Shown piece after piece: positions 46,896 through 58,004 of a DNA stretch of 64,000 nt. Position 1 is the first letter of the stretch, and every line of letters starts with the position of its first letter. Origin of the DNA: Armillaria gallica. Taxonomy: Eukaryota > Basidiomycota > Agaricomycetes > Agaricales > Physalacriaceae. The stretch covers positions 1,550,001-1,614,000 of the forward strand of contig JBANDB010000016.1 in the NCBI GenBank assembly GCA_037576215.1. Reading direction: 5' to 3'. A model generated the notes under the pieces. The model ran no database searches and had not been told where the DNA came from. It saw nothing but the letters and a program-made list of their open reading frames with translations. The position numbers and the translations under genes are program-made.

Positions 46896-47420
46896 TACGA
46901 GCAGGTGTCGTCGCCCCCATCTAGTTCATACTCTCTTCAACTTAAGTCGCATTTCACCTTTCCCGGCAAGGGCAACACAGGTCAACATCTCTACCTCATC
47001 ACCAAGGTTCTCAGCGAAGACGTAATTGTAAAGTCCCTGTTCACGAAGCGCCACGGCGGCAACTTTCCTTTTCCTCCTGCCAAACTTATCATCCTGCACC
47101 GACTTCGAGGCATCGCCAATGCACACAGTCGCGGTGTCATGTACACCGATTTGAAGCACGTTCCACACCACTATGTCCACGGAAGACATTGACAAGGTTC
47201 TCGCGTCCAACCCGTCTCATCAATATCCCCCTTCATTACTCTCACGATGGGTTTGTAAATGCCGTGATCTCGCATCCACTTCCGATCCCCACTCTATAAA
47301 AGGCCATGCAGCAGACTTTTATGGTGGCCGACTTTGGCAGCGGTAACTTCAAACATGTCACGTGTTTTGATTCATTGCTCACCTATTCTTACAGCGCAGC
47401 TCATCGACACCCGCAGTCAC
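46872..47420 (+). pseudogene. SRPK-like protein kinase pseudogene
   Basis: Remains of an SRPK-type serine/threonine kinase domain: GNTGQHLYLITKVL, then KLIILHRLRGIANAHSRGVM, YTDLK (in place of HTDLK), and in another frame MSTEDIDKVLASNPS, HDGFVNAVISHPLPIPTL, a stop, and MQQTFMVADFGSG with the DFG motif. Frame changes after YTDLK and a TAA before the DFG segment show it is inactive. The N-lobe is not visible. SRPK kinases phosphorylate SR splicing proteins; this copy cannot. Confidence 0.65.
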
Positions 47421-48123
47421 CAAGCAATTTCTGTTTTATCGCTTCGTCCTCCTAAAATAACGTTCGGATGCTTGGTACGTGTTATTTTCTTCTAGCCACC
47501 ATCGCCTTGTTGATGAACACACACCCAAAGACCTTTGAACACATCATCGATAGTGCTCCAAGTATGTACATGTTCAAAATATTGTCTAGACGAGCCAAGC
47601 TTCATGCTCTATCAGATGATATGCTTGCTACACTGGCGAAGGCTCCTGTACGTCTGCATTCCTGAATCCCAATGTCATCGCTCATCTTCCATCTTCGCAG
47701 GTAATCTCAAAGTCAACCCACCAATACTCGATTACCCTTTCGGCATATCCATCTAGGGGCTCAAAGTTGCGGGGAAGGCGGATGTTCTCCCCATACCTGT
47801 GGTTCAAACATGGATAAGAGATACACATACCACATAGCCCCATCGTTATTGACGGTCTTCGTGGCGTATATGACTACCAAGCCCGACAAAGCTGTACATG
47901 GTCGTAATTGACGGACACATAGTCCATTACAAACTAGCGGGTGTCGTGCATTGCGGAGAGACATTTCACGACTAGGTGTGTAGCTGATCAAGTACAGCGG
48001 CATGCGACTGGGTAGGCGGTCGCGTCTAACAGGGTACCTCGACGGGGTGGATATGGCACGAGAGAGCGCAGGTAAACCCCCGACGTCTTCATGTACTGCT
48101 GGGCCAGCTTATGAATAGAAGCA
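47421..48123. other. Downstream of kinase pseudogene, nothing firm
   Basis: A 65-codon frame at 47468-47665 might be further kinase debris, but no motif supports this. Confidence 0.3.
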
Positions 48124-48172
48124 TAGGACTCGATCCTGCCACGCGAATGCGATGGCCCTCACCCCACTAGTT
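48124..48172 (-). repeat. 49-bp tRNA-like repeat, copy 2
   Basis: Partner of 12693-12741. On the minus strand: TAGTGGGGTGAGGGCC (weak A-box likeness), a hairpin GCCATCGC..GCGTGGC, and GGATCGAGTCC (good B-box match) about 25 nt later. Too degenerate to call as a tRNA gene. Confidence 0.38.
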
Positions 48173-48279
48173 AATATATGTTGGAATAGCATCAAGTTAC
48201 GTTGGCAAGACAGTATCGAGCTACTTCGGCTGATGCTTGTGGGCCAGGCGACCTACCAGTACTAGTACCGTCGAGTGAG

Positions 48280-48500
48280 CTTTTGAGTGTCGTGAACTCG
48301 AGGTTAAAGAGTTGTCAAAGAGAGTAGTAAAAAATGGCGCTCCGTGCACCTTTCTGATGCCCGAAGCACAGCCACACGTCCAATCCATGGCTTTTCCCAA
48401 CAAGTCCATCCCTCAGTTATCAAGGGAGGCGTCGATTTCCGGAAGCATTCCTCAGCATGAAACATGCCCTAACAATTCCGAGGCATCCGAAGGGAAAGGT
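48280..48500 (+). CDS. Possible exon, unknown protein
   Basis: Open frame with FECRELEVKELSKRVVKNGA and SREASISGSIPQHETCPN, ending at a possible donor AAAG|GTAGTT near 48500. No start codon or partner exon was found. Low support. Confidence 0.2.
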
Positions 48501-48742
48501 AGTTTGTGAGTCTTGGTCAAAAGGGTGGACACAGCAATGCCGGGGTTCCGAACATTACATAATTGCCGGAGGGGGCAAGGATTGGACAGTGGAAAAGGAG
48601 CGCGCTCTTACCATTTAAGGCAGGTCCGGACTCTCGGTTTATTTTGCGATGAGCTTCGTAAGCTTGAGAACATTTAAGTAGAAAGTTTCCCGGAAGATGA
48701 GTATTGACGATCAAAGGTGAAATTTAGGCAGTTGAGCAGGAT

Positions 48743-50345
48743 TCACTCGCTGTGCGAGGGTTCCACTGATTGCGCCAGTACATTGACGGTCTGTGTAATA
48801 ACGCTTGTAACAATTGTTACCTGTGCCCCATCCGTCTGCCACACAACGCCGCTCCGGCGACCAATTGAAACTCTCTGATATACGACTATTGCTAGTAGTA
48901 AAACGAAAATTGCACCCAGCTTCAAAGGTAAAGCCACAACAGGAACTGCCGCAGGCGTATGAGTGACAGGTTGAGTATCTATGTGTGGCCTAGTCCATAT
49001 GGACACAGTATTACGATGGCCAACCGCTAACCAACTTCGTTTGGTTGCTAACTTGGGATTAACACCATCTATATTACGTTTACGGTCAATCAAGGGTCAA
49101 TTATCTCAGTGGCATATGCATGCCACAACGCACCGGGTTCTGATCGAAGAAAGTGAAGTCTCCATGATCCATCTTGGAGTGTAGCAACGACTACATCGGC
49201 ATCCGGAGTTGCATAGGCAACTTCCGGAACATGAAATTCTGTCCATATGACATCACACGGACGATTCACTTGAGGAGACGCCTCGGGATAAGGAAGAAGT
49301 ACACGGTCCATAGGATTGTGGCAATCCATAATCGTCACACCGTTCTTGAGGTTGCTGCATGCCACAAGCTCGTTACGGGCGTCCTGAGCTGCTCGCCCAC
49401 TAGCACTCGAACGTAAGTAATACGGAGCGCCCCTCCTTGCACTAATCTGAACTACTCACATTCGGTGTCCCACAAACAAAGATCTTATCCACTGGGAACC
49501 ACTCAAAGTGAAACATCTAATGAACGAAGTTGCGTCTCCAGATATATAGAATGAGAAAGGAATCGCACGCACTGTATGTCTGCATCATTATAGGCCACCA
49601 TTACTTCATTTTCAGATAGCCCTCTTAAAACATTGACGGGAACAAGAATCTCAGGCAATTCCAGATGCTCCGGGAGGCTCAAGACGTGATCTGAAACCCA
49701 CTGATGCGCTTTAGCCGAGTTAGTATCTGAACCGTGCCAGATGCATCGACTAATCATGAACGCACCACGCAGCCTTGTGAAGTTATAGAGGAATGCATGA
49801 CCCTGACTTGCAGATGTGTCTGCGGGGTTTTCAAATGCTATAGCTAACGCACGGCCAGGCGGGGAAAAGTATGACAGAGATATGATAGGCCCACGGCATG
49901 TAGTGTCAAAGGCGAATGTCCACGCGATCTTTGCCTATATTCCAATAAGCCTGGAGGGCAAGGTTGACATATTGCCTACCTGTCGTTCTTTCAAAGACAC
50001 TGTACCAGAAAATACACGTCCCGTAGATAATCCACAGAATAGAAGATCTGGACTACCATCCAGGTGAGGAATGGTAGTTGCAAACGTAACAAATCCCTCA
50101 GGCACGGCGGAGTAGATGGGTAGACCTTCATCGTCGCCTATATCCCAAAAAAAAAAAACATCGCTATTTTTCCAGAATACGGCCAAAGAACGGTCACCGT
50201 AGGTGCACAGAGCGGAAATGATGTTCCCCTGAGTGATCCTACGTGATTCGTAAAACGACGAATATTTGAGAGTTTGGCGCAAGAGGAACGTAGGAGGGTA
50301 GACTTGGTCGTCCGGTAGAGGATCTACTGCTTTGGTGAGAGCCAT
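48743..50345 (-). CDS. W2: tail-anchored beta-propeller-like protein
   Basis: Exon 1 is 50345-49980 (122 codons); intron 49979-49935; exon 2 starts at 49934 and reads to about 49580; later exons contain RNELVACSNLKNGVTIMDC, YATPDADVVVATLQDGS and WRLHFLRSEPG, then NPKLATKRSWLAVGHRNTVS followed by IWTRP. Family marks: SLAVFWKNSDVFFFWD, LLFCGLSTGRVF, AFDTTCRGPIIS. The last 100 residues hold one strong membrane segment, VALPLKLGAIFVLLLAIVVY, and a Ser/Thr/Val-rich tail. It starts with MALTKAVDPLPDDQVYPP, closely like W3. Probably a membrane-anchored propeller of unknown role; no catalytic motif. Confidence 0.75.
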
Positions 50346-51827
50346 ACGTTCGGAAAGGATACCTATGGAAAGGAAGCACTAGGAGTTGGGAAACAATATA
50401 CGGAGGGTTACTGCACGACTTCATTGATCCGTCCAAGATCGTTGCCCAAAGTGCTGGGAGCTTCTATGCGCTACAAAGATGCTCCTTCCGAGTTGAGTCC
50501 AGTGCTTCCTGTGGCGCAACCCTGCCTTCTAAATTCGATCTGAGATCTATCATTCAATCTGAATCAAAACACCTCTCTTCCTAATAGAATCAGTCATCAA
50601 TCGTGCGATTCGAGCTAATCTACCCTGCACCAACTTTGATACTTAGTGTCACGAGTGTTACGGCATAGAAAGGAAGGGAGGAGGTCATGATCGGTGGATT
50701 ATTCGTCGTCGTGGCATTCTAAGTGGCGGAAATGTCTTTACAAGAGCGATCTATAGCCGCGCATCTGCAATTACGGCCGTACAGTACCCGTAGAGCGAGC
50801 GGCGTACGACTGTCTCTAATCTACGTAAGTACCAAGACCCCCGGGTTAAAGAGTATACCAGTCTTTTGTCTTCTGGATATCTAGGATCTTCACTCTGGTG
50901 TGCTTGGAGCTTTCCAAAGTAAGCGTAGTACGGCGTCGAGTCCCACGTCAGCCATGTTAAATCCTTCTACGGACTTACTTAAGGGCCAATCTTTATGCTT
51001 GTTTCATCAGAGCAGTTGTCGACCATTAGTACTGCACGTTTTTTCTGCCTTCTTCGACTTCTGTATGGGCCGTTCCACCAGAACATACACTGTAAGTTAT
51101 CAAGTTAATATTGGGCTACATATACTTACGTACTCCAAGGACGGAAAGACCGTTACCTTGCTCTATACGTATTCTAGCAAAAACGGTCCTCGGAGTGTAC
51201 GCGTCCCGTCCCGGATACCAAAGCGGGAATCCGTACAGAATCGGCGTACCGTCAACACTGAAGCCATGTTTGATGAGACAAAGCTCTCTGCGTGCATGCG
51301 TTCCGATCAATCCCTTCTTCCGCAATCACTTTCATTCAGTATCGGCGGATATGAGTTTGCTGTCACAGGCTATTGTGGAAATACTGCACCTTCAAATATC
51401 TATCTCCGCGGTCTCTGTCGCTCTATGTGTGGGGTTGACCTTGATTGGAAGGGAGAGATCTCTATTGCGGTCATTGGCATTAGAGGTTTGTACATAATGC
51501 CCCGTCCTTCCATTCGCCCCCTCGCACACCAAGCCGCGTTAAGGTACACAATTTGCGATAGTAGATCAATATCTCACTAGATCTCCCCTAGGTACATAAT
51601 CGCTCACATGGGGAGTAAATTGGATGAGACTGGATTGGTTCCCGGAGATGAGGGAGGCGAGTGAGGTGATGAACCTTGATTAATTACTCAATACTAAAAT
51701 CACATCCATTACTCATCTATACCCTCGTGAAATATTGCAAGATCCAAGACGCGAAAGACAAGACCAGTATCTCCGCCCTCTACGCTTTCCTCTCATTAAC
51801 AATCTAGACCCAGACCTCATCCCGCTC
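50346..51827. other. Between W2 and W3, divergent promoters
   Basis: W2 and W3 point away from each other across 1.5 kb. Overlapping frames on both strands at 50900-51580 have no recognisable motif and are not called. Confidence 0.4.
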
Positions 51828-53399
51828 ATGGACCTGGTAAAGGCTGTAGACGAAAACCCGGACACAGAGCTTTATCCGTGCCCTTTTGAGCTTGCCAGGG
51901 AACACAGTGCTCAACAGTATGTTGGTACTGATTCTGTGCATGACGGTGACAATATTTCCAATGTTTATGCCCTACCGGGACCCACTTCCGCTGCAGCCGC
52001 CATTGCGTGGAAAAACGGGGGAGTCTTTTATCATCCAAACATCCTCTCGGCCGATCCGCCATCCCAGTATCGGACGTCCGAAGGTTTTGTGACTGCATTT
52101 ACAACAGTGTTGCACCACAAACCTTCCTGGATTTTATGTGGTCTTTCTACAGGAAGAGTGGCTCTTTTGGATGTTACTGAAAACACGGTACTTGGGTCTG
52201 AATGTTCTCTGTTCGTGCTAACCACGTTCTCAGAGGACCTTCTCTGTTGCGTTTGATACAACATACCGTGGACCCGTATTATCGATGATCTACACCTCTC
52301 CGCACAATCGTATCATTATAGCAGTATTTGAGAGTCCTTCTGAAAACCCGTCCGTTCAAGGGAGAGCCCATTTGGTAGTTTTTGATCACCCATCGCCCTG
52401 TTGGTCCTACCTCTTCCAGGCGTGTCTCTCTGACGTTTGACCAGTCAGATGGATTCCTTCTGAACCGTTGGTTATTCCAACGTTCGCCACTCCGCTGGAA
52501 GAAAAACTCGTTCCGGTCACCCTCCATCAGTGCGGTAGAGACTCTGTTTTGGTATCGTATAATAGCAGTGATGTACAGTACGTCTGCATCTACAGAAGCC
52601 CTGACTATGGCTTAGTATTCTCCAGCATTTTCAGCATCAGCACGTCGTCATGGGTTCGAAAGATTGTGGTTGGGCATCGTATGTAGGTGTCTATCCCTTC
52701 TTAGCTCACAAACTCAAGTTTTGAAGTCGGCCTACAGAGGGAGGTCTTCGTTGTCCGATGACAACCGATTTTTGGCGTGTTCCAACCTCGCAGACGGTGT
52801 CAGTGTAATTGACCTTGACAACCCCGACCGCTCGAGAGTTTTGCTTCCTTTCCCTAAAGTATCAGGTCAAGTCACCAGGCCTTGCTCTGTGTTGTGGTTC
52901 AGCGATCAGCAAGTTCTGTTTTCAACTCCTGACTCGGATATTGTGGTAGCGTGTGTTAAAGGTGGTGTCTGGCGCTTGCATATTCTTCGTTCCGTCCCAG
53001 GTAAGGTACTCATCGAGGAGGAGCCCCTTTCCTGATCGCCTCACGTATTTCAGAGGGGTTTAACCCCCGGATTTCGGGATCTGGCAACTTCATCATTTCT
53101 GGGCATCGTCGTTCAGTCAGGGTGTGGACGCCATCAGCACTACCAGAAGGTACAGCAACGGAGCCCTGTCAAGGAGTGGATGCTAGAGAAAACCTCCACT
53201 TAAATCACTATCCATCTTTACCTCAAAGTAACAACGTGAGTAAGCAATACGTTGAGTCCGAATATTTCTGAAAAGGGATATTTTTTCGTCGAAGATTACA
53301 GCATTTTTTACTTTGATAATTCTTGGCGTTATATTCCAAATTCTGTCCTCATCTTCGTACAACATGGACTCTCAAACACAGCTGTTGGACTTATCCTGA
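51828..53399 (+). CDS. W3: tail-anchored beta-propeller-like protein, 426 residues
   Basis: Seven exons fully resolved by phase: 51828-52187, 52234-52399, 52445-52577, 52626-52678, 52719-53000, 53054-53235 and 53295-53399. The start MDLVKAVDENPDTELYPCPF is chosen by alignment to W2; the frame is open upstream to 51735. Family marks: AIAWKNGGVFY, ILCGLSTGRVALLDV, VAFDTTYRGPVLS, FLACSNLADGVSVIDLDNP, FSTPDSDIVVACVKGG, WRLHILRSVP and IISGHRRSVRVWTPS, the last like a WD40 end strand. The final exon encodes one membrane segment, ITAFFTLIILGVIFQILSSS, and a short tail. No signal peptide. Predicted type: cytosolic propeller anchored by its C-terminus. Function unknown. Confidence 0.82.
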
Positions 53400-53820
53400 A
53401 TTATGTAGCTCTTATCGTACGCTTACAGCGTGCATAATGAATTTCATGTCCCTCATTAGTCATAGATGTGTGATAGTCGTGAATTTGCAAACTTGAAATT
53501 GAGGACTCGTACTTGCCACCCATTTCCAGACCCGAATAATCAAAGTTCCAATTCCTCGACTTCACAGTTAGATATGACAGAAAGAAGGAAGTTGATTTCA
53601 TTGCGGAATTCACAGAGGGAAGTCATGCTATTTACGAGCGCGGTGGATACTTAACGATCACAAGTCTGGATCGGCTAATGTAGAAGTGATGTTACACGCC
53701 TCGCCGCGATGCGATTGCTGCAACATTTCAGATCCAGATCATATGTATTATTATAGCACTAGTACACGCCATTCCGTTATCAGACTTGGATGACGGTAGG
53801 GAAAAGAACAACATACATAA

Positions 53821-54428
53821 ATGATCATGGGGACAAAAGGACCATGTATATCGAGATCTGGCCGGTCCGACATTCCCTCGATGATTTCCAAATTGGCGAT
53901 TGTGGGGTACATAAATGTAGGTCGTGAGGTGGATTTTGCAGTCATTATCGACATGACCCTCAATCTTACTGGCAACGCTATCGAGCTTTACATCTGCAAG
54001 CCTTTCGGAACAGAAAACGGCACTGATACGGATAACATTGGAGCCGTGGTCGTTAGTTAATGTTCAACTATGTGTATATTTGATTTCCTGACCACTGTAG
54101 GCCGGCCGAAGCCAACCTGACAATTTGGATGCCATCAGAGGTGCTGGCCAGGCCGTTGAGCTTACCGTCGTGCTCAACGAGCACAGAAGTCCTGATCTTG
54201 TCAACTCGAACAGAAGCAGATCTACAACCATGGTAAATTCAGTGGACCGAACCCAATCTGGCAGTGCTGATTACGGACTTAGATTTCAATTTCCACGCTA
54301 TGCATGATCATCATTGCAGGGGTGATTTTCGCGGCTTACGTTGACTCACAGGAGACCAACTTCTCCGGATGGTCGGTAGTCCGATCTTGGTGGGACCTGT
54401 TGTATGCAATCGGAAGAGCTGCTCTAGC
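53821..54428 (+). CDS. Probable small multi-exon gene (gene C)
   Basis: Coding-like plus-strand segments: GREVDFAVIIDMTLNLTGNA up to about 54051, a clean intron (GTTAGT..CACTGTAG, ending about 54100), DAIRGAGQAVELTVVLNEHR, a further intron, and a last segment SGWSVVRSWWDLLYAIGRAA ending at TGA near 54428. The first exon is unclear. It lies between W3 and gene B on the same strand. No family recognised. Confidence 0.35.
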
Positions 54429-54586
54429 TTGATCCGAGCGAAAGTGAAAGTGGATGATACAAATAGCAGCCATCGGCAAACCCCGCCGTTCCGAAATAGT
54501 AATTTGCCCTCAATCCCCTATCCAACTTAAGTAGAATACGCTGTACTTGTTTTCTTGGTGATCAAGCATCTTCCTTTCCATTCCCA

Positions 54587-55562
54587 ATGGTGGTTTACAC
54601 ATACGATGAAACTATTTACGCAGTCAGCGTAATCAGGAACAATTCGGCCAAGGATAACGTTCCCAAGGTCAGCCATTTAACATCAGCTCGACGTCGCATC
54701 ATACATATTTTGGCATGATTCGCAGTCCTTGTTCAAATATGGGAGAGAGGACTCTCCTGCTGCTTTACCTTCCGTTTTTACCTCGTGAGTCTTTTGTTTC
54801 CGTTTTCCGTATTACATGACGGTCATGCCATGTCTATCAGGGCAGGCGATCCCAGACATGTCACTTTTATCGACCTGGACAGTGAGGAAGCTGCCTCAGA
54901 CACTACTGGAAAGATCGCACAGTCCTCTAAATCTCAGGAGAAGCATGAGCAGGGCGGTACCGACATCGGAGATACTTCTAGAAGGCCGCCGTCACCTGCT
55001 TCACACTCATTTGTGTAAGCAACACAAAGGTACTCTCACTGTGACATTCGTAAGTTAATCATCCATGTTTAGCCCCGAAGAACTGTGTCCGTACTTGTGG
55101 GAGTTCGAGAGTCTATTCGGTGACCCCATTGTTGGCTCTAACATCACTCGAAATGAAGCCAAGTTCGGAGACGCAAAAACATCTCAGGTTTTTGCTTACT
55201 ATTACACCTCAGGGGATCATCCCCTGGAGATGCCCCCTCAGGATCGCATCCAAGGACCTCTCAAACCTGGCGATGTGTTCTTGCATCGAGTTACCAAACT
55301 CGATAAATACCAAATCTTCTTGTACGGGGATAAGAATTGGGTAATGCAAAACCAAGGGGAGGAGAGTCGACACCCGGAGTCCGCTGATCGCATCTTGGTG
55401 CTTCGGGGATGTCATGCTTACCCTACGTGGGTTAAGCCTGAGAGCGACCGCTCCTATCGAGAGAAGCGGGCTCGTGAGGTCGTGCCTAAATTGAAAAGTG
55501 GTAAAAGATGCCGCTCTAATTCCAAACATGGAAATGACTACTCGCCAAAGAAACATCGATAG
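54587..55562 (+). CDS. Gene B: uncharacterised 267-residue protein, paralogue of gene A
   Basis: Exons 54587-54667, 54726-54784, 54841-55014 and 55073-55562; introns of 56-58 nt, phases 0, 2, 2. It starts VVYTYDETIYA like gene A. The middle is short and polar with PRHVTFIDLDSEEA. The C-terminal domain has ELCPYLWEFESLFGDPI, GPLKPGDVFLHRVTKLDKYQ, NWVMQNQ and RILVLRGCHAYPTWV, then a basic tail (KRCRSNSKHGNDYSPKKHR) that may direct it to the nucleus or bind nucleic acid. The last two intron phases match gene A. Function unknown; no enzyme motif seen. Confidence 0.77.
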
Positions 55563-55595
55563 AGAGGGGAGAACGTTATCCTATTGTGCGGCAGT

Positions 55596-55610
55596 GGGGG
55601 GGGGGGGGGG
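55596..55610. repeat. 15-G homopolymer
   Basis: Uninterrupted run of 15 G just after gene B. Length may be unreliable in assembly. Confidence 0.85.
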
Positions 55611-57011
55611 TCGCACGATCAGCATTCCACGGGTGATCAAGATGGTATTCATATATAGTACGCTATATGTTCTATCAAGTACTTCTACTACGTAAGCATC
55701 ATCCACAAAGAAAAGGAGGTCCCCCCAAATGATGGATGAGAAGAAGAAATGGAAACACGTACAATATTTGGTAATGGGGCGCTATGTCTACACGCCAATC
55801 TCGTTTAACTCCAAGCCTTATCGATTGACCTTGGACTTTAAATGCGTTACAAGAAAACAAGATTATATTAAGGCAAAAAGTGTAACTCTGACGCGCCAAT
55901 GGAATTGCCAAAAGCTGAAGATGAGGTGCGACACCAAGGACGCTCAAGATCATTGATTCGTTCTGGAGATCCTACATTTTGGAAACTCAGGGACTGCCAT
56001 CCTATCGTAAGTAAGCGACGATGCTGACAGCCGTGCGCCTTCCACGGCTGAGAAACGGATGCCGAAATAACCTACAGGCGTATAACCGATTTAAATTTCG
56101 GCGTCGGAGCGCTAGGTATACATGTATTCAGCATCAGAATTACCGTACGTGTGCCCTAGCACCGGGTACGTACACCTGGCGACTCTTCTTCATTAATGCC
56201 AGCTCGTGTCGCACAGCCATACGTTCTTGAAGGGACACAAAACCTACTTCAGCGCGTCAGTCCTTCGATTTCCGTTTCGTGTCTATACTAGATCTTTGCA
56301 GAGTCGGTAGGTCCGGCGGTTTCCAAACATGGCGGTATTCTGTTCTCAACGAGAATGCAAGGAGCCACCAATTTCCGCGATCTTCACTCCTGAGGGTAAT
56401 GTCCGTTACCATTGACGATCTCCAGCGTTCCCCGACCGTGAATCCTAATTATTGGTTTGATTTCTTCTCTAACAACACAGGCGAGCTGAGCATGCACTAG
56501 CGCGGTGGATGAGGCGCTGAACTAGACTGTCTTTACACTTCGCAAAGTTAAAGTCTAGGAGAAGCGGTGATGTCGAGCGATACATGCGCCAACTGCAACG
56601 ATTGATCGGTGCTGCGAATTTAATGCATCCTCAGTGACAAGAACGTTATCTGTTGTCATAATGGTGAGTCTATTGTTCTTTTAGCGTGCAATCTAAACCC
56701 TGGCTCAAAAAAATCCCTAGCCAGCAGTCCAAATATGTGCACGCAGGACTGCATATATAAAATCTCCCACGAGATCCAGGCTTTTGCGCTCGTTTCTCTC
56801 CTACTACTACTACACCTGACACTATCCAACTATCATGACCACCCCCTCCAAACTTTTTACAACTTCTCTCAAACCTATCTGCACTTCACGACATCACATG
56901 CGATCCGGGGCATGTCTTCCTGGGCGTACGCTTGAAGGGAGTGCTGATGGTAGCGATCGTATCGGGTGTACCTCTGTAGCTGTTTATGAATGAATGGACA
57001 TCGCTATCATG
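55611..57011. other. Intergenic, nothing firm
   Basis: A lysine-rich 75-codon frame (55729-55956) and others lack motifs. Confidence 0.35.
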
Positions 57012-57287
57012 CTAGTAGAGATAGACATGCTCACCAAGCGATCCCAGCCAAAATCCAATTGAGAAGGAGCCGCCACGCCACTGGGAAAGGGGGAAGAAAA
57101 TGAAAAGGACTTGGAGAAGCGCCGGGACACCGAACGAAATGGCAAGATGTAAGCAGGTTTTCATCACGTTTCTGAAATTTCGCTGCGGACGCAGGTTTCC
57201 ATTGAACAGGACGTAGACGAATACCGGGGCCAGGATGATGGCAAAGACGTCGAGGACACTAGGAGGATCTCCAGTGATTTCCATCAT
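57012..57287 (-). CDS. Small membrane protein, possibly Pmp3-like
   Basis: A 91-residue frame with two hydrophobic segments: VLDVFAIILAPVFVYVLF (about 11-28) and HLAISFGVPALLQVLFIFFP (about 47-66). The spacing, an Asp before the first segment and G.P in the second loosely recall the Pmp3/UPF0057 plasma-membrane proteolipids (D.....A..P...V, then G..P). The match is weak: the typical PP and Cys are absent. It may be an exon of a larger membrane protein. Confidence 0.33.
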   Translation of the reverse strand: MMEITGDPPSVLDVFAIILAPVFVYVLFNGNLRPQRNFRNVMKTCLHLAISFGVPALLQVLFIFFPLSQWRGGSFSIGFWLGSLGEHVYLY

Positions 57288-58004
57288 GTTGAGGCTAGTG
57301 GTGAGTTGTGTCGATGGATGGTGGTGCTGGGCAGTAAGTAGGGCATGTATAGCTGCCAGGAAGTCCCTACTCGGGGTAACATATCTTAAGCGACGCGCGG
57401 AACGCTGCAGCCCACGAGGTCTAACCGCCGCCGGGGATCATTGATCATAGTAAAGGAAGGAAGGAGTCATAGGAACTAGATCTGGCGTACTCCACTCCTC
57501 GACGAATCATCGGTGCCCTGACCATCAGCGCCACCGGAGATATATCTGTTTCGAATTCGGGGATTCAAACTGATTGTGAGTCTTCCTCTGTCTTCCTCCA
57601 GGATCACCATATTTCTCACTGCATGACGAATCTTCACTGGTCAACGGTTCCCAAAGTAGATAGGTCCTAACACAGCCACCCAAAATATCCGCTGTGGAGA
57701 AGAGATGAACGCAGAGAGAATAGGACTCGCGATCGTCGAACTATCCGTACAATTCTCAAGATACAGGGACATCATGGGCGACTTCGTTTCGATCTTGCAA
57801 ACGAGCCTCATTTTGGAGACGATTTGAGATTTATCTCCGAGGTGAGCTAGTAGATGGATAGTACTAGTGTAGTTTCAGTGTGGGCAGGAACCCGGTAGGG
57901 CCCGAGAAACCTGGAATGAAAGAAGCGAGAGATTTGAGAGGTGTACGAAGAGACGCGTTGAACTCTCAAAGCAATTTGGTATCGATTCTACACGAACATA
58001 TGCA
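57288..58004. other. Intergenic, nothing recognised
   Basis: No gene or repeat supported before the foldback repeat. Confidence 0.4.

Noticed and set aside
48124..48172. A functional tRNA gene
   Set aside because: No complete cloverleaf or acceptor stem can be drawn and the A box is poor.
50900..51580. A 226-codon plus-strand gene between W2 and W3
   Set aside because: Overlapping frames on both strands are equally open, composition is erratic, and no motif or splice context supports it.
55596..55610. G-quadruplex regulatory element after gene B
   Set aside because: It is a plain homopolymer with no spaced G-tracts; length may be an assembly effect.
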